Shown piece by piece: positions 36,810 to 44,723 of a stretch of DNA of 64,000 nt. Source of the stretch: an uncultured Dehalococcoidia bacterium. GTDB lineage: Bacteria > Chloroflexota > Dehalococcoidia > Lucifugimonadales > UBA1127. The stretch is from the NCBI GenBank assembly GCA_951812285.1, contig OX638292.1:1652551-1716550 (forward strand), in the 5' to 3' direction. Below the pieces are notes generated by a model. The model saw only the letters and a list, made by a program, of their open reading frames with translations, was not told the origin of the DNA and searched no databases. Numbering within the stretch: position 1 is the stretch's first letter; each line of letters opens with the position of its first letter. A program made the translations under genes and the position numbers.

Positions 36810-37073
36810 ATGGGAACCTTCAAGCATCCGGCGCGGTCCGTCTGGCACACCTCAGTCTGCTCGCGGTGCAACCGCGTTATCCAGCGGGTGCTGCTGCCCG
36901 GACTGCAGAAGCGCACGACCTACCGCGTTTGCGACCGGTGCCTCTCCGAGGGGAGCCAGGCGCAGGGGCAGGCCGCAGCAGCAGCCGGGGCCGCCGCTCC
37001 TGCCGGCGGTCGCAGGCCTCGAGGGCGCGGGGGGCGACGCCCGGCGCCGGCAGCTCCCGCAGCAGCCGAGTAG
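36810..37073 (+). CDS. Small zinc-ribbon protein with basic Ala/Arg/Gly tail
   Basis: The protein has 87 residues with AAGGAG before ATG 36810 and a TATACT box at 36742-36747. Residues 15-50 contain two Cys pairs (CSRC and CDRC), a likely zinc ribbon. Residues 51-87 are an Ala/Pro/Arg/Gly-rich disordered tail (RRPRGRGGRRP). Such small proteins often bind nucleic acid or ribosomes. I do not recognise a named family. It is followed by a strong hairpin terminator. Confidence 0.65.
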   Translation: MGTFKHPARSVWHTSVCSRCNRVIQRVLLPGLQKRTTYRVCDRCLSEGSQAQGQAAAAAGAAAPAGGRRPRGRGGRRPAPAAPAAAE

Positions 37074-37094
37074 ACTCGACGCATCGACTCGCAA

Positions 37095-37126
37095 GACCGC
37101 CCGGGGCGCAACCGCAACGGGCGGTC
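37095..37126 (+). terminator. Hairpin terminator of the zinc-ribbon gene
   Basis: A perfect 9-bp stem GACCGCCCG/CGGGCGGTC with a 14-nt loop lies 22 bp after the stop. The T-run is weak. Confidence 0.6.
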
Positions 37127-37316
37127 TAACTGTTGCCGCGCAGGTCCTCTCCTGCCCTCATTCTCGTATCCAAAGTGGCTACCACCTATTCCGTTTTCTC
37201 CTCGCTGCCTCTGTCCCATCTTGTCGCCATGACCATTTGGGATTGGCTCGCCGTCAGGGGGTTTGGCGCATGCGTGCTACGTGGTGTACTGTTGCCCCGG
37301 CAGGGAGAGCAGGGAG

Positions 37317-38384
37317 ATGCGGCACATACTCCACGCTGACATGGACGCTTTCTACGCGTCCGTCGAACAGATGGACAACCCGGAGCTGGCTGGCAAACCG
37401 GTGCTGGTGGGCGGGTCGCCGACGTCCCGGGGGGTCGTGGCGGCCGCGTCGTACGAGGCGCGGCGGTTTGGGGTGCACTCGGCGATGCCGATGAGCGTCG
37501 CGGTGCGGCAGTGCCCGCACGCGGTCATCGTGCGGCCGCGCTTCGACCGGTACCGCGAGGTGTCGGAACAGATCCGCGAGATCTTCCGCCACGTGACGCC
37601 GCTGGTTGAGCCGCTGTCGCTGGACGAGGCGTACCTCGACGTGACGGAGGTCGTGACGCCGGACCGCAGCTCCGAGTCGATCGCGCGAGAGATCAAGTCG
37701 CGGGTGCGGCTGGACGTAGGGCTGACGATCTCCGTCGGGGTCTCGACGTGCAAGTCGGTGGCGAAGGTGGCGTCGGACTTCGACAAGCCGGATGGGCTGA
37801 CCGTCGTGCCGCCGGGGAGTGAGGGGGCGTTCCTCGCGCCGCTGGCCGTCCGGAAGCTGTGGGGCATCGGGCCGAAGACGGCGGCGCGGCTGGAGACGGA
37901 GGGCGTGCATACGATCGGGCAGCTTGCGGCAAGGCCCGAGGAGTGGTTTACGCGGTGGTTCGGCAAGCGGGGGCCGGAGATGCGGCTCATGGCGAACGGG
38001 CAGGACGAGCACCCCGTGGTGACGGAGCGGGAGACCAAGTCTGTCAGCGCGGAGACGACGCTGGCGGAGGACGTGTCGGAGCTGGAGGAGCTGCGAGCCA
38101 TCGTGCGGCGGGTGAGCGAGCGGGTGGCGCGGCACCTGGAGGGCAGCGGCCTGCAGGGGCGGACGGTGACGCTCAAGCTGCGGCTGTCGGACTTCACGAC
38201 GTTCACGCGGCAGGTCACGCTGGCTGCGCCGGTGAGCGAGGCGTCGCAGATCGACGAGGTCGCGCAGGGGATACTCGAGCGGGAGGCGACACCGGGGCGG
38301 TGGTTCCGGCTGATCGGCGTCGGGGTGTCGCACTTCGGGCCGGCGCCGGAGAACCCGCAGCTGGCGTTGTTTGGGGATGAGTGA
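37317..38384 (+). CDS. dinB: DNA polymerase IV (Y-family, DinB)
   Basis: The protein has 355 residues from ATG 37317 (GGGAG upstream). Y-family motifs are intact: ILHADMDAFYASVE with the first catalytic Asp, the YEARRFGVHSAMP finger motif, and the LSLDEAYLDVT catalytic acid pair. A helix-hairpin-helix (WGIGPKTAARL) and the little-finger domain follow. The C-terminus ends QLALFGDE, a QLxLF sliding-clamp binding motif. It carries out translesion synthesis. No clear LexA palindrome is seen upstream. Confidence 0.95.
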   Translation: MRHILHADMDAFYASVEQMDNPELAGKPVLVGGSPTSRGVVAAASYEARRFGVHSAMPMSVAVRQCPHAVIVRPRFDRYREVSEQIREIFRHVTPLVEPLSLDEAYLDVTEVVTPDRSSESIAREIKSRVRLDVGLTISVGVSTCKSVAKVASDFDKPDGLTVVPPGSEGAFLAPLAVRKLWGIGPKTAARLETEGVHTIGQLAARPEEWFTRWFGKRGPEMRLMANGQDEHPVVTERETKSVSAETTLAEDVSELEELRAIVRRVSERVARHLEGSGLQGRTVTLKLRLSDFTTFTRQVTLAAPVSEASQIDEVAQGILEREATPGRWFRLIGVGVSHFGPAPENPQLALFGDE

Positions 38385-38465
38385 GGGTGAGGTGGCTTGC
38401 GGTAAGTTGCCTTGACGATTAGAGCCGGAATTGATAAGGTATGACTAACTAGTCCGCAGGGGCTA

Positions 38466-38504
38466 AAACAGGAGGGGCAGGCGACGGCCTGCCTCGACCT
38501 GTTT
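38466..38504 (-). terminator. Terminator overlapping the DUF3800 stop codon
   Basis: On the minus strand AACAGG ... GGCAGGC-N4-GCCTGCC ... CCTGTT forms a two-part hairpin followed by TTAG. Its 5' arm overlaps the TAA at 38505-38503. Confidence 0.55.
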
Positions 38505-39267
38505 ATTGGAGCAGCATTCTACTGCCAGTGCCAGCTTTCACCTCAACTGCTTCGTTGACTCTTCTGCCGAATGGACCAATGGGGCTGGTGAGCGGCCTGC
38601 CTGACTCTTCGATTGCAAGCCTGGTTTGCTCGGTTACGATCATATCGGCAATTTGCAGGCCGGCCACATTGTGCACCTTCGTCCTAAAGAGCAATTCATC
38701 GCGATAAAAGGTTCGGCTGAATTGCGCCGCACCTATCGACCCACACCCCGCCATCCTGAGATTGGTGAAAGTGTCCTGCGCCTCCCAATCTGACCTGGCG
38801 CTGCGAGACTCAACCAGGACATCGGCGGTGGCGTCCTGCTGTGACAGCAGCCAAGCGGCTACGCGACACAACAAGGCGGACATACACTTGTCATAGGGCC
38901 TTGCACGTACAAATCCGTGGGAATCCAAATGTGCTTTCTTGTCAAAGACCGTAGTGAAGACGTTCATCGGGCAAGACCTCAGGAATTCCACCAGCTGCTC
39001 TTCCCACTCACTCCGGCGGTCCTCGTCCTCAAGCACTCCGAAGAGAGACCGTGATTGGATAAGGTCCTTCCTATGTAAGACCAAGGGAAAGTCGACGTCA
39101 TGGGGGAAGTGCCTACGCTTGAGGGCTTCCAAGGCTAGGGGAATTGCCGGATCATACTCAGCCTTACGGAAGACGACGCCTGTGAGACCAAGGTAGCGTC
39201 TCCCCGGGTTGTTCAGCCCCCGATAGGAATGATCGCCGGACTCGTCAATGTATATGCGGAAGGTCAT
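38503..39267 (-). CDS. DUF3800 domain protein
   Basis: The protein has 254 residues from ATG 39267. The family signature is at the N-terminus (FRIYIDESGDH), with the acidic cluster LHRKDL and a C-terminal QIADMIVTEQTR. DUF3800 proteins have an RNase H-like fold and often sit in mobile or defence islands; their activity is mostly unknown. GC is clearly lower than in the neighbours, suggesting transfer. No partner gene lies next to it. The start at ATG 39267 leaves the conserved beta strand intact. Confidence 0.85.
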   Translation of the reverse strand: MTFRIYIDESGDHSYRGLNNPGRRYLGLTGVVFRKAEYDPAIPLALEALKRRHFPHDVDFPLVLHRKDLIQSRSLFGVLEDEDRRSEWEEQLVEFLRSCPMNVFTTVFDKKAHLDSHGFVRARPYDKCMSALLCRVAAWLLSQQDATADVLVESRSARSDWEAQDTFTNLRMAGCGSIGAAQFSRTFYRDELLFRTKVHNVAGLQIADMIVTEQTRLAIEESGRPLTSPIGPFGRRVNEAVEVKAGTGSRMLLQ

Positions 39268-39424
39268 GACGCAAATATTGCGGATGGAACAGAATGACGT
39301 CAAGTTAATTCACGACCCCTTTGCGGAGGATTTCTCTCGCCATTCAGGTGCACCGCATTCAGGCGCCTCAAGTATCTGTGCCGCACATGCGTGGCTCTGC
39401 CCCTCGCGTTCAGCCTACCGGCAG

Positions 39425-39453
39425 TTGAGCCCTCGCGTGCGACGCTGTAGCAT
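39425..39453 (+). promoter_or_regulatory. Promoter of ispH
   Basis: TTGAGC (39425-39430), 17 bp and TAGCAT (39448-39453) lie upstream, with ribosome site GGAGGG before ATG 39471. Confidence 0.6.
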
Positions 39454-39470
39454 GGTGGCAGGAGGGCGGT

Positions 39471-40379
39471 ATGGAGGTCATTCTGGGGTCACCTCGGGGG
39501 TTCTGCGCTGGGGTGGTGCGGGCCATCGACATTGTGGAGCTGGCGTTGCAGCGGTACGGGAGCCCCGTGTACGTGCGGCATGAGATTGTGCACAACCCGT
39601 TCGTTGTTGAGGAGCTGCGGGAGAAGGGCGCGATCTTCGTCGAGGAGCTGGACGAGGTGCCGGACGGGCAGATGGTAATCTTCAGCGCCCACGGGGTCTC
39701 GCCCGAGGTGCGCAGCGAGGCGGACCGGCGCAGCCTGCGGGTCCTGGACGCAACGTGCCCGCTCGTGACCAAGGTGCACCTGGAGGCCATCAAGTACGGG
39801 GGGCAGGAGTACACGATATTGCTGGTGGGGCACCGCGACCACCCGGAGACGATCGGCACGTCCGGCGAGGCACCGGACCAGACCATCATCGTGGAGACCG
39901 TCGAGGACGCGCAGACCGTGCAGGTGCCGGACCCGGAGCGGGTCGCGGCGCTGACGCAGACGACGCTGAGCGTCGACGACACGAGGGAGATCGTGGACGC
40001 GCTGCGGGAGCGGTTCCCGAACCTGCTCATCCGCAACGACATCTGCTATGCGACCACGAACCGGCAGATGGCGGCGAAGTCGCTGGCGGCGGACACCGAC
40101 GTGGTGCTGGTCATCGGCGCGAGCAACAGCTCGAATTGCAACCGCCTCCGCGAGGTCGTGGAGGCGATGGGCGTACCAGCGCACCTGGTGAACGGGCCGG
40201 ACGACCTGCCGGAGGACGCCGTGGTGGGCGCCAAGCGGGTGGGTATCGTCTCAGGCGCGTCGACGCCGGAGAGTCTCGTCGAGGCGGTGGTGGCGAAGCT
40301 GGAGCCGTCCAGCATCGTTGCGCGGGACGTCATCGACGAGGACGTCACCTTCGTGCTGCCGCGCGAGCTGCGCGACTAG
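39471..40379 (+). CDS. ispH: 4-Hydroxy-3-methylbut-2-enyl diphosphate reductase
   Basis: The protein has 302 residues and catalyses the last step of the MEP isoprenoid pathway, making IPP and DMAPP with a [4Fe-4S] cluster. The three cluster cysteines are visible in SPRGFCAGVVRAID (Cys12), VLDATCPLVTKVH (about Cys95) and NDICYATTNRQ (about Cys190). The HEIVHNPFVVEEL and SAHGVSP motifs hold the active-site His residues. GASNSSNCNRL and SGASTPESLV bind diphosphate. It is transcribed alone from a good promoter. Confidence 0.95.
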   Translation: MEVILGSPRGFCAGVVRAIDIVELALQRYGSPVYVRHEIVHNPFVVEELREKGAIFVEELDEVPDGQMVIFSAHGVSPEVRSEADRRSLRVLDATCPLVTKVHLEAIKYGGQEYTILLVGHRDHPETIGTSGEAPDQTIIVETVEDAQTVQVPDPERVAALTQTTLSVDDTREIVDALRERFPNLLIRNDICYATTNRQMAAKSLAADTDVVLVIGASNSSNCNRLREVVEAMGVPAHLVNGPDDLPEDAVVGAKRVGIVSGASTPESLVEAVVAKLEPSSIVARDVIDEDVTFVLPRELRD

Positions 40380-40469
40380 CCGATACCCAGCGAACTGCAG
40401 CAAGAAGCCGCCGAACAACCCTGGATTTCCCATGGGACGAACGGCGGCTTACACTTGCCCGATTCTCGG

Positions 40470-41489
40470 CTACCAGTCGGGCGCGGCCTCGTAGATCTGC
40501 TGGATGAACTCCCACGTCTTGACGGCGTCGCCGAAGTGGGCGTTGGGCTGCTCGCCCGACTGCAGGCAGTCGATGAAGTAGCGGTGCTGGTGCCAGAAGC
40601 CGAGGTAGTGCTCCGGGTTGCTGCCGAGGTCCTGGCTGAACACCTTCGAATCGTAGACCTCGAGTTCGCCGCTGTCCTCGACGTAGGTGCTCTGCCGGTC
40701 CGCGTCGATGGTTGCGGTGGCGTTCTTGCCGAAGATCTCCGTGCGGAAGAAGCCGGCGGCCGTGGCGCCGGGGACGATCTGCGCGCCGCCGCTGACGATG
40801 CTGTAGTGGAGCTGACCCACGATGCCGCTGGAAAACTCAACCTGGGCCATGATGTGGTTCGCGACGGGGCCGGGCGTGTACACCGTGCGGACGTTGCTTG
40901 CGATCCCCACGATGTCGCCGCCGCCGAGCCAGCGGAGGTGGTCGACGGAGTGCATGCCGTCGCTGGTGAAGATGTCGAGCAGGCCCACGCCGCCGGTGTG
41001 CTGGCTGAAGTCGCGGGTCGACTTGAGGTTGGCGACGGTAACGGCGTGGATGGGCCCGCGCTCCTCGACTCGCGCCTTGAGGGCGGCCACCGACGGCACG
41101 TGGCGGCGCTGGAAGCCGACCATCGTGGTGCAATCGTTCAGCTCGGCGTAGTGGGCGAGGAGCTTGATGCCATGCAGGGTCACGCTCGGCGGCTTCTCGA
41201 TGAAGACGTTGCGCCCCTGACTGAGGACGTACTGCGTCGGCTCGAAGACGTCCTGGGGCGGCATGATGACGTAGACGACCTCCGGGTCCACCTCGTCGAG
41301 CATCTTCTTGTAGTCGTTGTAGACCTTGGGAACCTCCCAGCGGGCGGCAGTCTCCTCGGCCTTCTCCGGGACGAGGTCGCACAGGGCGGCCAACTCGACG
41401 TCGGGCTGGGTGGCGACGGACGGGTAGTGGCGCCAATTGGCCTGCCGGCCGGCGCCGATGAACGCGGCGCGAATCCTTGAACTTGCCAT
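40470..41489 (-). CDS. Gfo/Idh/MocA family oxidoreductase
   Basis: The protein has 339 residues from ATG 41489. An N-terminal Rossmann fold (IRAAFIGAGRQANWRHYPSV) is followed by VYVIMPPQDVFEP and FIEKPPSVTLHGIKLL, the E-K-P motif with the catalytic Lys. The C-terminal domain carries TSDGMHSVDHLRWLGG. Members oxidise or reduce sugars, inositols or similar alcohols with NAD(P). The substrate is unknown. The gene is divergent from the deiodinase-like selenoprotein gene, with back-to-back promoters. Confidence 0.9.
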   Translation of the reverse strand: MASSRIRAAFIGAGRQANWRHYPSVATQPDVELAALCDLVPEKAEETAARWEVPKVYNDYKKMLDEVDPEVVYVIMPPQDVFEPTQYVLSQGRNVFIEKPPSVTLHGIKLLAHYAELNDCTTMVGFQRRHVPSVAALKARVEERGPIHAVTVANLKSTRDFSQHTGGVGLLDIFTSDGMHSVDHLRWLGGGDIVGIASNVRTVYTPGPVANHIMAQVEFSSGIVGQLHYSIVSGGAQIVPGATAAGFFRTEIFGKNATATIDADRQSTYVEDSGELEVYDSKVFSQDLGSNPEHYLGFWHQHRYFIDCLQSGEQPNAHFGDAVKTWEFIQQIYEAAPDW

Positions 41490-41553
41490 GGGGCCCCCTT
41501 TCTGTGTGCCGCGCGACGAACGCACGCAATGCAGTCCCAAGCGGTGAGATGCG

Positions 41554-41583
41554 AGTATAGGAGTCGGGCGCGCGGGGGGTCAA
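41554..41583 (-). promoter_or_regulatory. Promoter of the Gfo/Idh/MocA gene
   Basis: On the minus strand TTGACC (41583-41578), 18 bp and TATACT (41559-41554) precede the gene. Confidence 0.6.
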
Positions 41584-41601
41584 GGAATGGGCGTCGCTCG
41601 C

Positions 41602-41629
41602 TTGACACTGCATTGCGCGGGCTTATGCT
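41602..41629 (+). promoter_or_regulatory. Promoter of the deiodinase-like selenoprotein gene
   Basis: TTGACA (41602-41607), 16 bp and TATGCT (41624-41629) lie 46-73 nt before ATG 41675. Confidence 0.65.
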
Positions 41630-41674
41630 AGTCGCAAGCTGGGAGAGCGCCAAACAGCGTCGAGGAGGCGAGTT

Positions 41675-42343
41675 ATGTCAGAGTGGTTGGGGCGCGAGTA
41701 CAACTACGACATCTGGCGGCCGTCGCAGGCCGAGTTCCAACTGCTGAAGGAGATTCACCACGCGGGCGACGTCGCGCCGGACTTCACGCTGCCGCTGCTC
41801 GATGGCGGCGAATTGAGCCTGTCGGACCTGAAGGGCAAACCGGTCGTGATGGAGTTTGGCTCGATCACCTGACCGCCGTGCCAGGGGGAGTTCCCCCTCA
41901 TGGACCAGCTGGCCCGCGACTACGCGGACCGGGCGCACTTCCTCTTCGTCTACGTGCGGGAGGCGCACCCGGACGACTTCCCACAGTGGCCGGAGCACAA
42001 GAGCATCGAGCAAAAGTTCGAGCAGGCGCGGCTGATGCAGGAGAAGCACGGGACGCCGCGCACCATCGTCATCGACGACATCGAGGGCGGCGTGCACCGC
42101 GCGTGGGGCGGGATGCCGAACATGAGCTGGATCATCGACCACACGGGGCGGGTGTTCTTCAAGGCCGGGTGGACGGTGGAGGCGGACCTGCGCGCGGGGC
42201 TGGAGGACTACTTCGACCTGCGGGAGCGCATGCGCGAGGGCTCGACGGCGCGGTACTACAAGGAGATCATCACGGCGACGCCGCGGATGCGCGAGGGTGG
42301 CATGATGCGGCCGCAGCGCGAGCCCGCGGAGAGTGGCGGATAG
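41675..42343 (+). CDS. Deiodinase-like thioredoxin-fold selenoprotein (UGA at 41870)
   Basis: ATG 41675 follows GAGGAGG. One frame runs to TAG 42341-42343 if UGA 41870-41872 encodes Sec66, giving 222 residues. The sequence around it reads VVMEFGSIT-U-PPCQGEFP. This matches iodothyronine deiodinases (NFGSCTUPPF), and FLFVYVREAHPDD parallels their VVYIEEAHxSD segment. The peroxiredoxin-like start (DVAPDFTLPLLDGGELSLSD) and a later GMPNMSWIIDHTGRV with cis-Pro complete a thioredoxin fold. A Cys (UPPC) could resolve a selenenylsulfide, which vertebrate deiodinases lack. There is no signal peptide, so it is cytoplasmic. A true iodothyronine substrate is unlikely; reductive dehalogenation or peroxide reduction is possible. 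Confidence 0.88.
41870..41903 (+). promoter_or_regulatory. Bacterial SECIS element 3
   Basis: After UGA 41870-41872, AGGGGG (41883-41888) pairs with CCCCCT (41893-41898) around loop AGUU. CCA/UGG can add outer pairs. The loop G is again nucleotide 18 after the UGA. Confidence 0.78.
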
Positions 42344-42371
42344 CAAGGCTGCGCTCACCCTGAGTAATAGG

Positions 42372-42412
42372 GCCGCCCCGTTCATCTAACAATGAACGGG
42401 GCGGCATTCTTT
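42372..42412 (+). terminator. Strong intrinsic terminator
   Basis: A perfect 14-bp stem GCCGCCCCGTTCAT/ATGAACGGGGCGGC with a 6-nt loop is followed by ATTCTTTG. It closes the selenoprotein unit and may also serve the convergent LLM gene. Confidence 0.85.
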
Positions 42413-42476
42413 GTGCGAATTCGGTTGCGCGTGTGACCGGGCGATTCGCGAATTGCCCCTACGATGCCGGTTGGAT

Positions 42477-43349
42477 TCAGGCGACGCTGTCCGCCACTTC
42501 CTTGAAGCGGCGGATCACGTCGATGTGCTGGTCGACTGACGTGTATCCGGCGCCCATGGTGACGGCGTCGAGCTGGGTTGCGCCTGTTTCCTTCCACCAT
42601 TCGACCGCGGCCGCCCACTCGCTCTCGGGTATGCGGGCCGGGTTGGTGCGGGCGCAGATCTCGATGTCGGCCGGGTCGCGGCCCGCCTCCCTGGAGTAGT
42701 CGCACATCTTCTGGATGTGCTGGCGGCCAGCGTCGTCCATCTGGGCCTGCGGGAGCCAGCCGTCGGCGAGCGTGGCCACGCGACGGAGCACCGGGTCGGC
42801 GCCGCCACCCATCCAGATGGGGATGGGGCGCTGCACTGGCATGGGGTTCAGGCCCGCCCCGGACACGGTATGCCACCGCCCCTCGAAGTCTACGGACTCT
42901 TCGGTCCACAGCTTTCGCAGCAGGGCGACCTGCTCCTCCACGCGGCGACCGCGGTTGTGGAATTCCTGGCCGAGGGCCTCGTACTCGACGCGGTTCCAGC
43001 CGAGGCCGACGCCGAGGCGCATCCGGCCGTTGCTCAGCACGTCGACCGCCGCCGCCTGCTTGGCGACGAGGGCCGTCTGCCGCTGCGGCAGGATGATGAT
43101 GCCGGTGGTCAGCTTGATGGCGGAGGTCACTGCCGCGAGGTAGCCGAAGAGCACAAAGGGCTCGTGGAAGGCGGAGTCCATGGTGTAGAGGCCGCCCCAG
43201 TCGGGGTGCTTGGCCGGGTCGGCGCCAAGGACGTGGTCGTAGGCGAGGATGTGCTCGTAGCCGAGCTCCTCCGAGGACTGCGCGAATTCGCGGATGGCGC
43301 CCGCGTCGTCGCCGATCTCCGTCTGCGGGAAAATCACGCCAAGCTTCAT
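42477..43349 (-). CDS. LLM-class F420-dependent oxidoreductase
   Basis: The protein has 290 residues from ATG 43349 with GAGGTG upstream. It is a luciferase-like TIM barrel: KLGVIFPQTEIGDDAGAIR, the EHILAYDHVLG strand with the conserved DH, TTGIIILPQRQTALVAKQAA, RLGVGLGWNRVEYEALG and IPIWMGGGAD. The pattern fits the F420-dependent branch rather than FMN luciferases. The F420 reductase gene at 27502 supports this. The substrate is unknown. The MFS gene lies 35 bp upstream, so the two probably form an operon, perhaps for uptake and reduction of an organic compound. Confidence 0.88.
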   Translation of the reverse strand: MKLGVIFPQTEIGDDAGAIREFAQSSEELGYEHILAYDHVLGADPAKHPDWGGLYTMDSAFHEPFVLFGYLAAVTSAIKLTTGIIILPQRQTALVAKQAAAVDVLSNGRMRLGVGLGWNRVEYEALGQEFHNRGRRVEEQVALLRKLWTEESVDFEGRWHTVSGAGLNPMPVQRPIPIWMGGGADPVLRRVATLADGWLPQAQMDDAGRQHIQKMCDYSREAGRDPADIEICARTNPARIPESEWAAAVEWWKETGATQLDAVTMGAGYTSVDQHIDVIRRFKEVADSVA

Positions 43350-43384
43350 GGAAGGCACCTCGAATGCAGAGTGGGTGCGGGGGT

Positions 43385-44659
43385 CTACTTCGCGCCGACG
43401 GCCGGGCCGCTGCGGGTCAGGACGCCGGGAAGCAGCAGCGAGGCGAGCGTCCCGATCGCATAGAAGATGGCACCGTACAGGAAGAAGACGCTGAGGCCGT
43501 AGATCTCGGTCAGGACGCCGATGACGATTGGCGACATGGCGCCGAACATGGCGTTCACCCCCCAGAGCAGCCCGATCATGCTGCCCTCGAGGTGGAGGCC
43601 CTCGGCCATGTCCATGGAGCCCGCCTGGGTCAGCGAGTTGACGGAGAACATGAAGACGCCCGCCAACGCGACAAGTCCCGCGAGGGCGAGGCCATCGTTG
43701 TAGACAATCATCAGGGAGACGATGACGGTGCTGCAGGCCATGATCATGAAGATGACGCGGCCTCGGCCCCAGGAGTCGGACAGGCGCCCGAAGACGGGGC
43801 CGGTGAAGATGGCGATGGCCGTCAGCAGCGAGACGTACAAGCCGATGGCCCACGCGTCCATCTCGAGCTCCCGGCGCAGGTAGATGGGCAGGAAGAGGAG
43901 CACCGCGCCGTCGGCGATGCCGCGGACGCCGCCTACGAAGAGTAGGGCGATGAAGGACTTGTAGCGGAAGAGCCGGCCTATGTCGCTCAATTGCTCGCCG
44001 AGGGTGCGGTCGCCGCCCTGGACGGCGACGCGCTTGGCGCCGCCGATGCTGCGCAGGTAGACCATGATGAAGACGGCCACGCCGAATGCGAGCGGGAAGA
44101 CGCCCCACAGGATCGCCTGCCAGGCGATGATGCCTAGAAGGAGGCCGAAGACGGCGGGGGCGATGGTCTCGCCGACGTTGCCTGCAGAGCGGTGGAGCGA
44201 GATGTAGAAGCCCCGGCGCTCCGGGAATCGCTGCGACAGGATGCCGAGGGCCGGCGGGTGCCAGATGGAGCCGGCGGCGGCGGCGAAGCCGAGGGAGATG
44301 ATGATGACGTAGTAGTTGGGGAAGACGCCGATGAGCAGGTAGCCGAAGCCCATGAGGCCGATGCTGCCTGCGAGGATGGGGCCTCGGAGGTGCTGGACGC
44401 GGTCGGTGATGACGCCGCCGCCCATGCTGGCGACGCCGCTGGAGATGCGGCGGACGGCCTCCATGACGCCGGCCGCGATGTAGCCGATGCCGAGGGACTC
44501 CATCATGAAGGGCAGCAGCACGAGGAAGCCGCGGGAGTAGACGTGCTGCATGGTGTGCGTGGCGATGAGGGCCCACGCGACGAAGAGGTCGCTCTGGCCG
44601 CGCTCGGAGCGTGGGCGCTCCTGGACGGCAACGGGGCGGGCGATGTCGGCTTGGGCCAT
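43385..44659 (-). CDS. Major facilitator superfamily transporter
   Basis: The protein has 424 residues and about 12 hydrophobic segments. The first segments read VAWALIATHTMQHVYSRGFL. The motif A-type loop is GGGVITDRVQHLRG and the second-half counterpart is FGRLSDSWGRGRV. The cytoplasmic central loop carries KRVAVQGGDRTLGEQLSD. It is likely a proton-coupled carrier or exporter of a small organic compound and may act with the downstream oxidoreductase. ATG 44659 is preceded by CGGAGA. Confidence 0.88.
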   Translation of the reverse strand: MAQADIARPVAVQERPRSERGQSDLFVAWALIATHTMQHVYSRGFLVLLPFMMESLGIGYIAAGVMEAVRRISSGVASMGGGVITDRVQHLRGPILAGSIGLMGFGYLLIGVFPNYYVIIISLGFAAAAGSIWHPPALGILSQRFPERRGFYISLHRSAGNVGETIAPAVFGLLLGIIAWQAILWGVFPLAFGVAVFIMVYLRSIGGAKRVAVQGGDRTLGEQLSDIGRLFRYKSFIALLFVGGVRGIADGAVLLFLPIYLRRELEMDAWAIGLYVSLLTAIAIFTGPVFGRLSDSWGRGRVIFMIMACSTVIVSLMIVYNDGLALAGLVALAGVFMFSVNSLTQAGSMDMAEGLHLEGSMIGLLWGVNAMFGAMSPIVIGVLTEIYGLSVFFLYGAIFYAIGTLASLLLPGVLTRSGPAVGAK

Positions 44660-44723
44660 TCGGGTCTCCGTGGGAAGTGTCCGTGGCTAACGTGACGATG
44701 CTACGGGCGCGGGCGTGGGGGTG

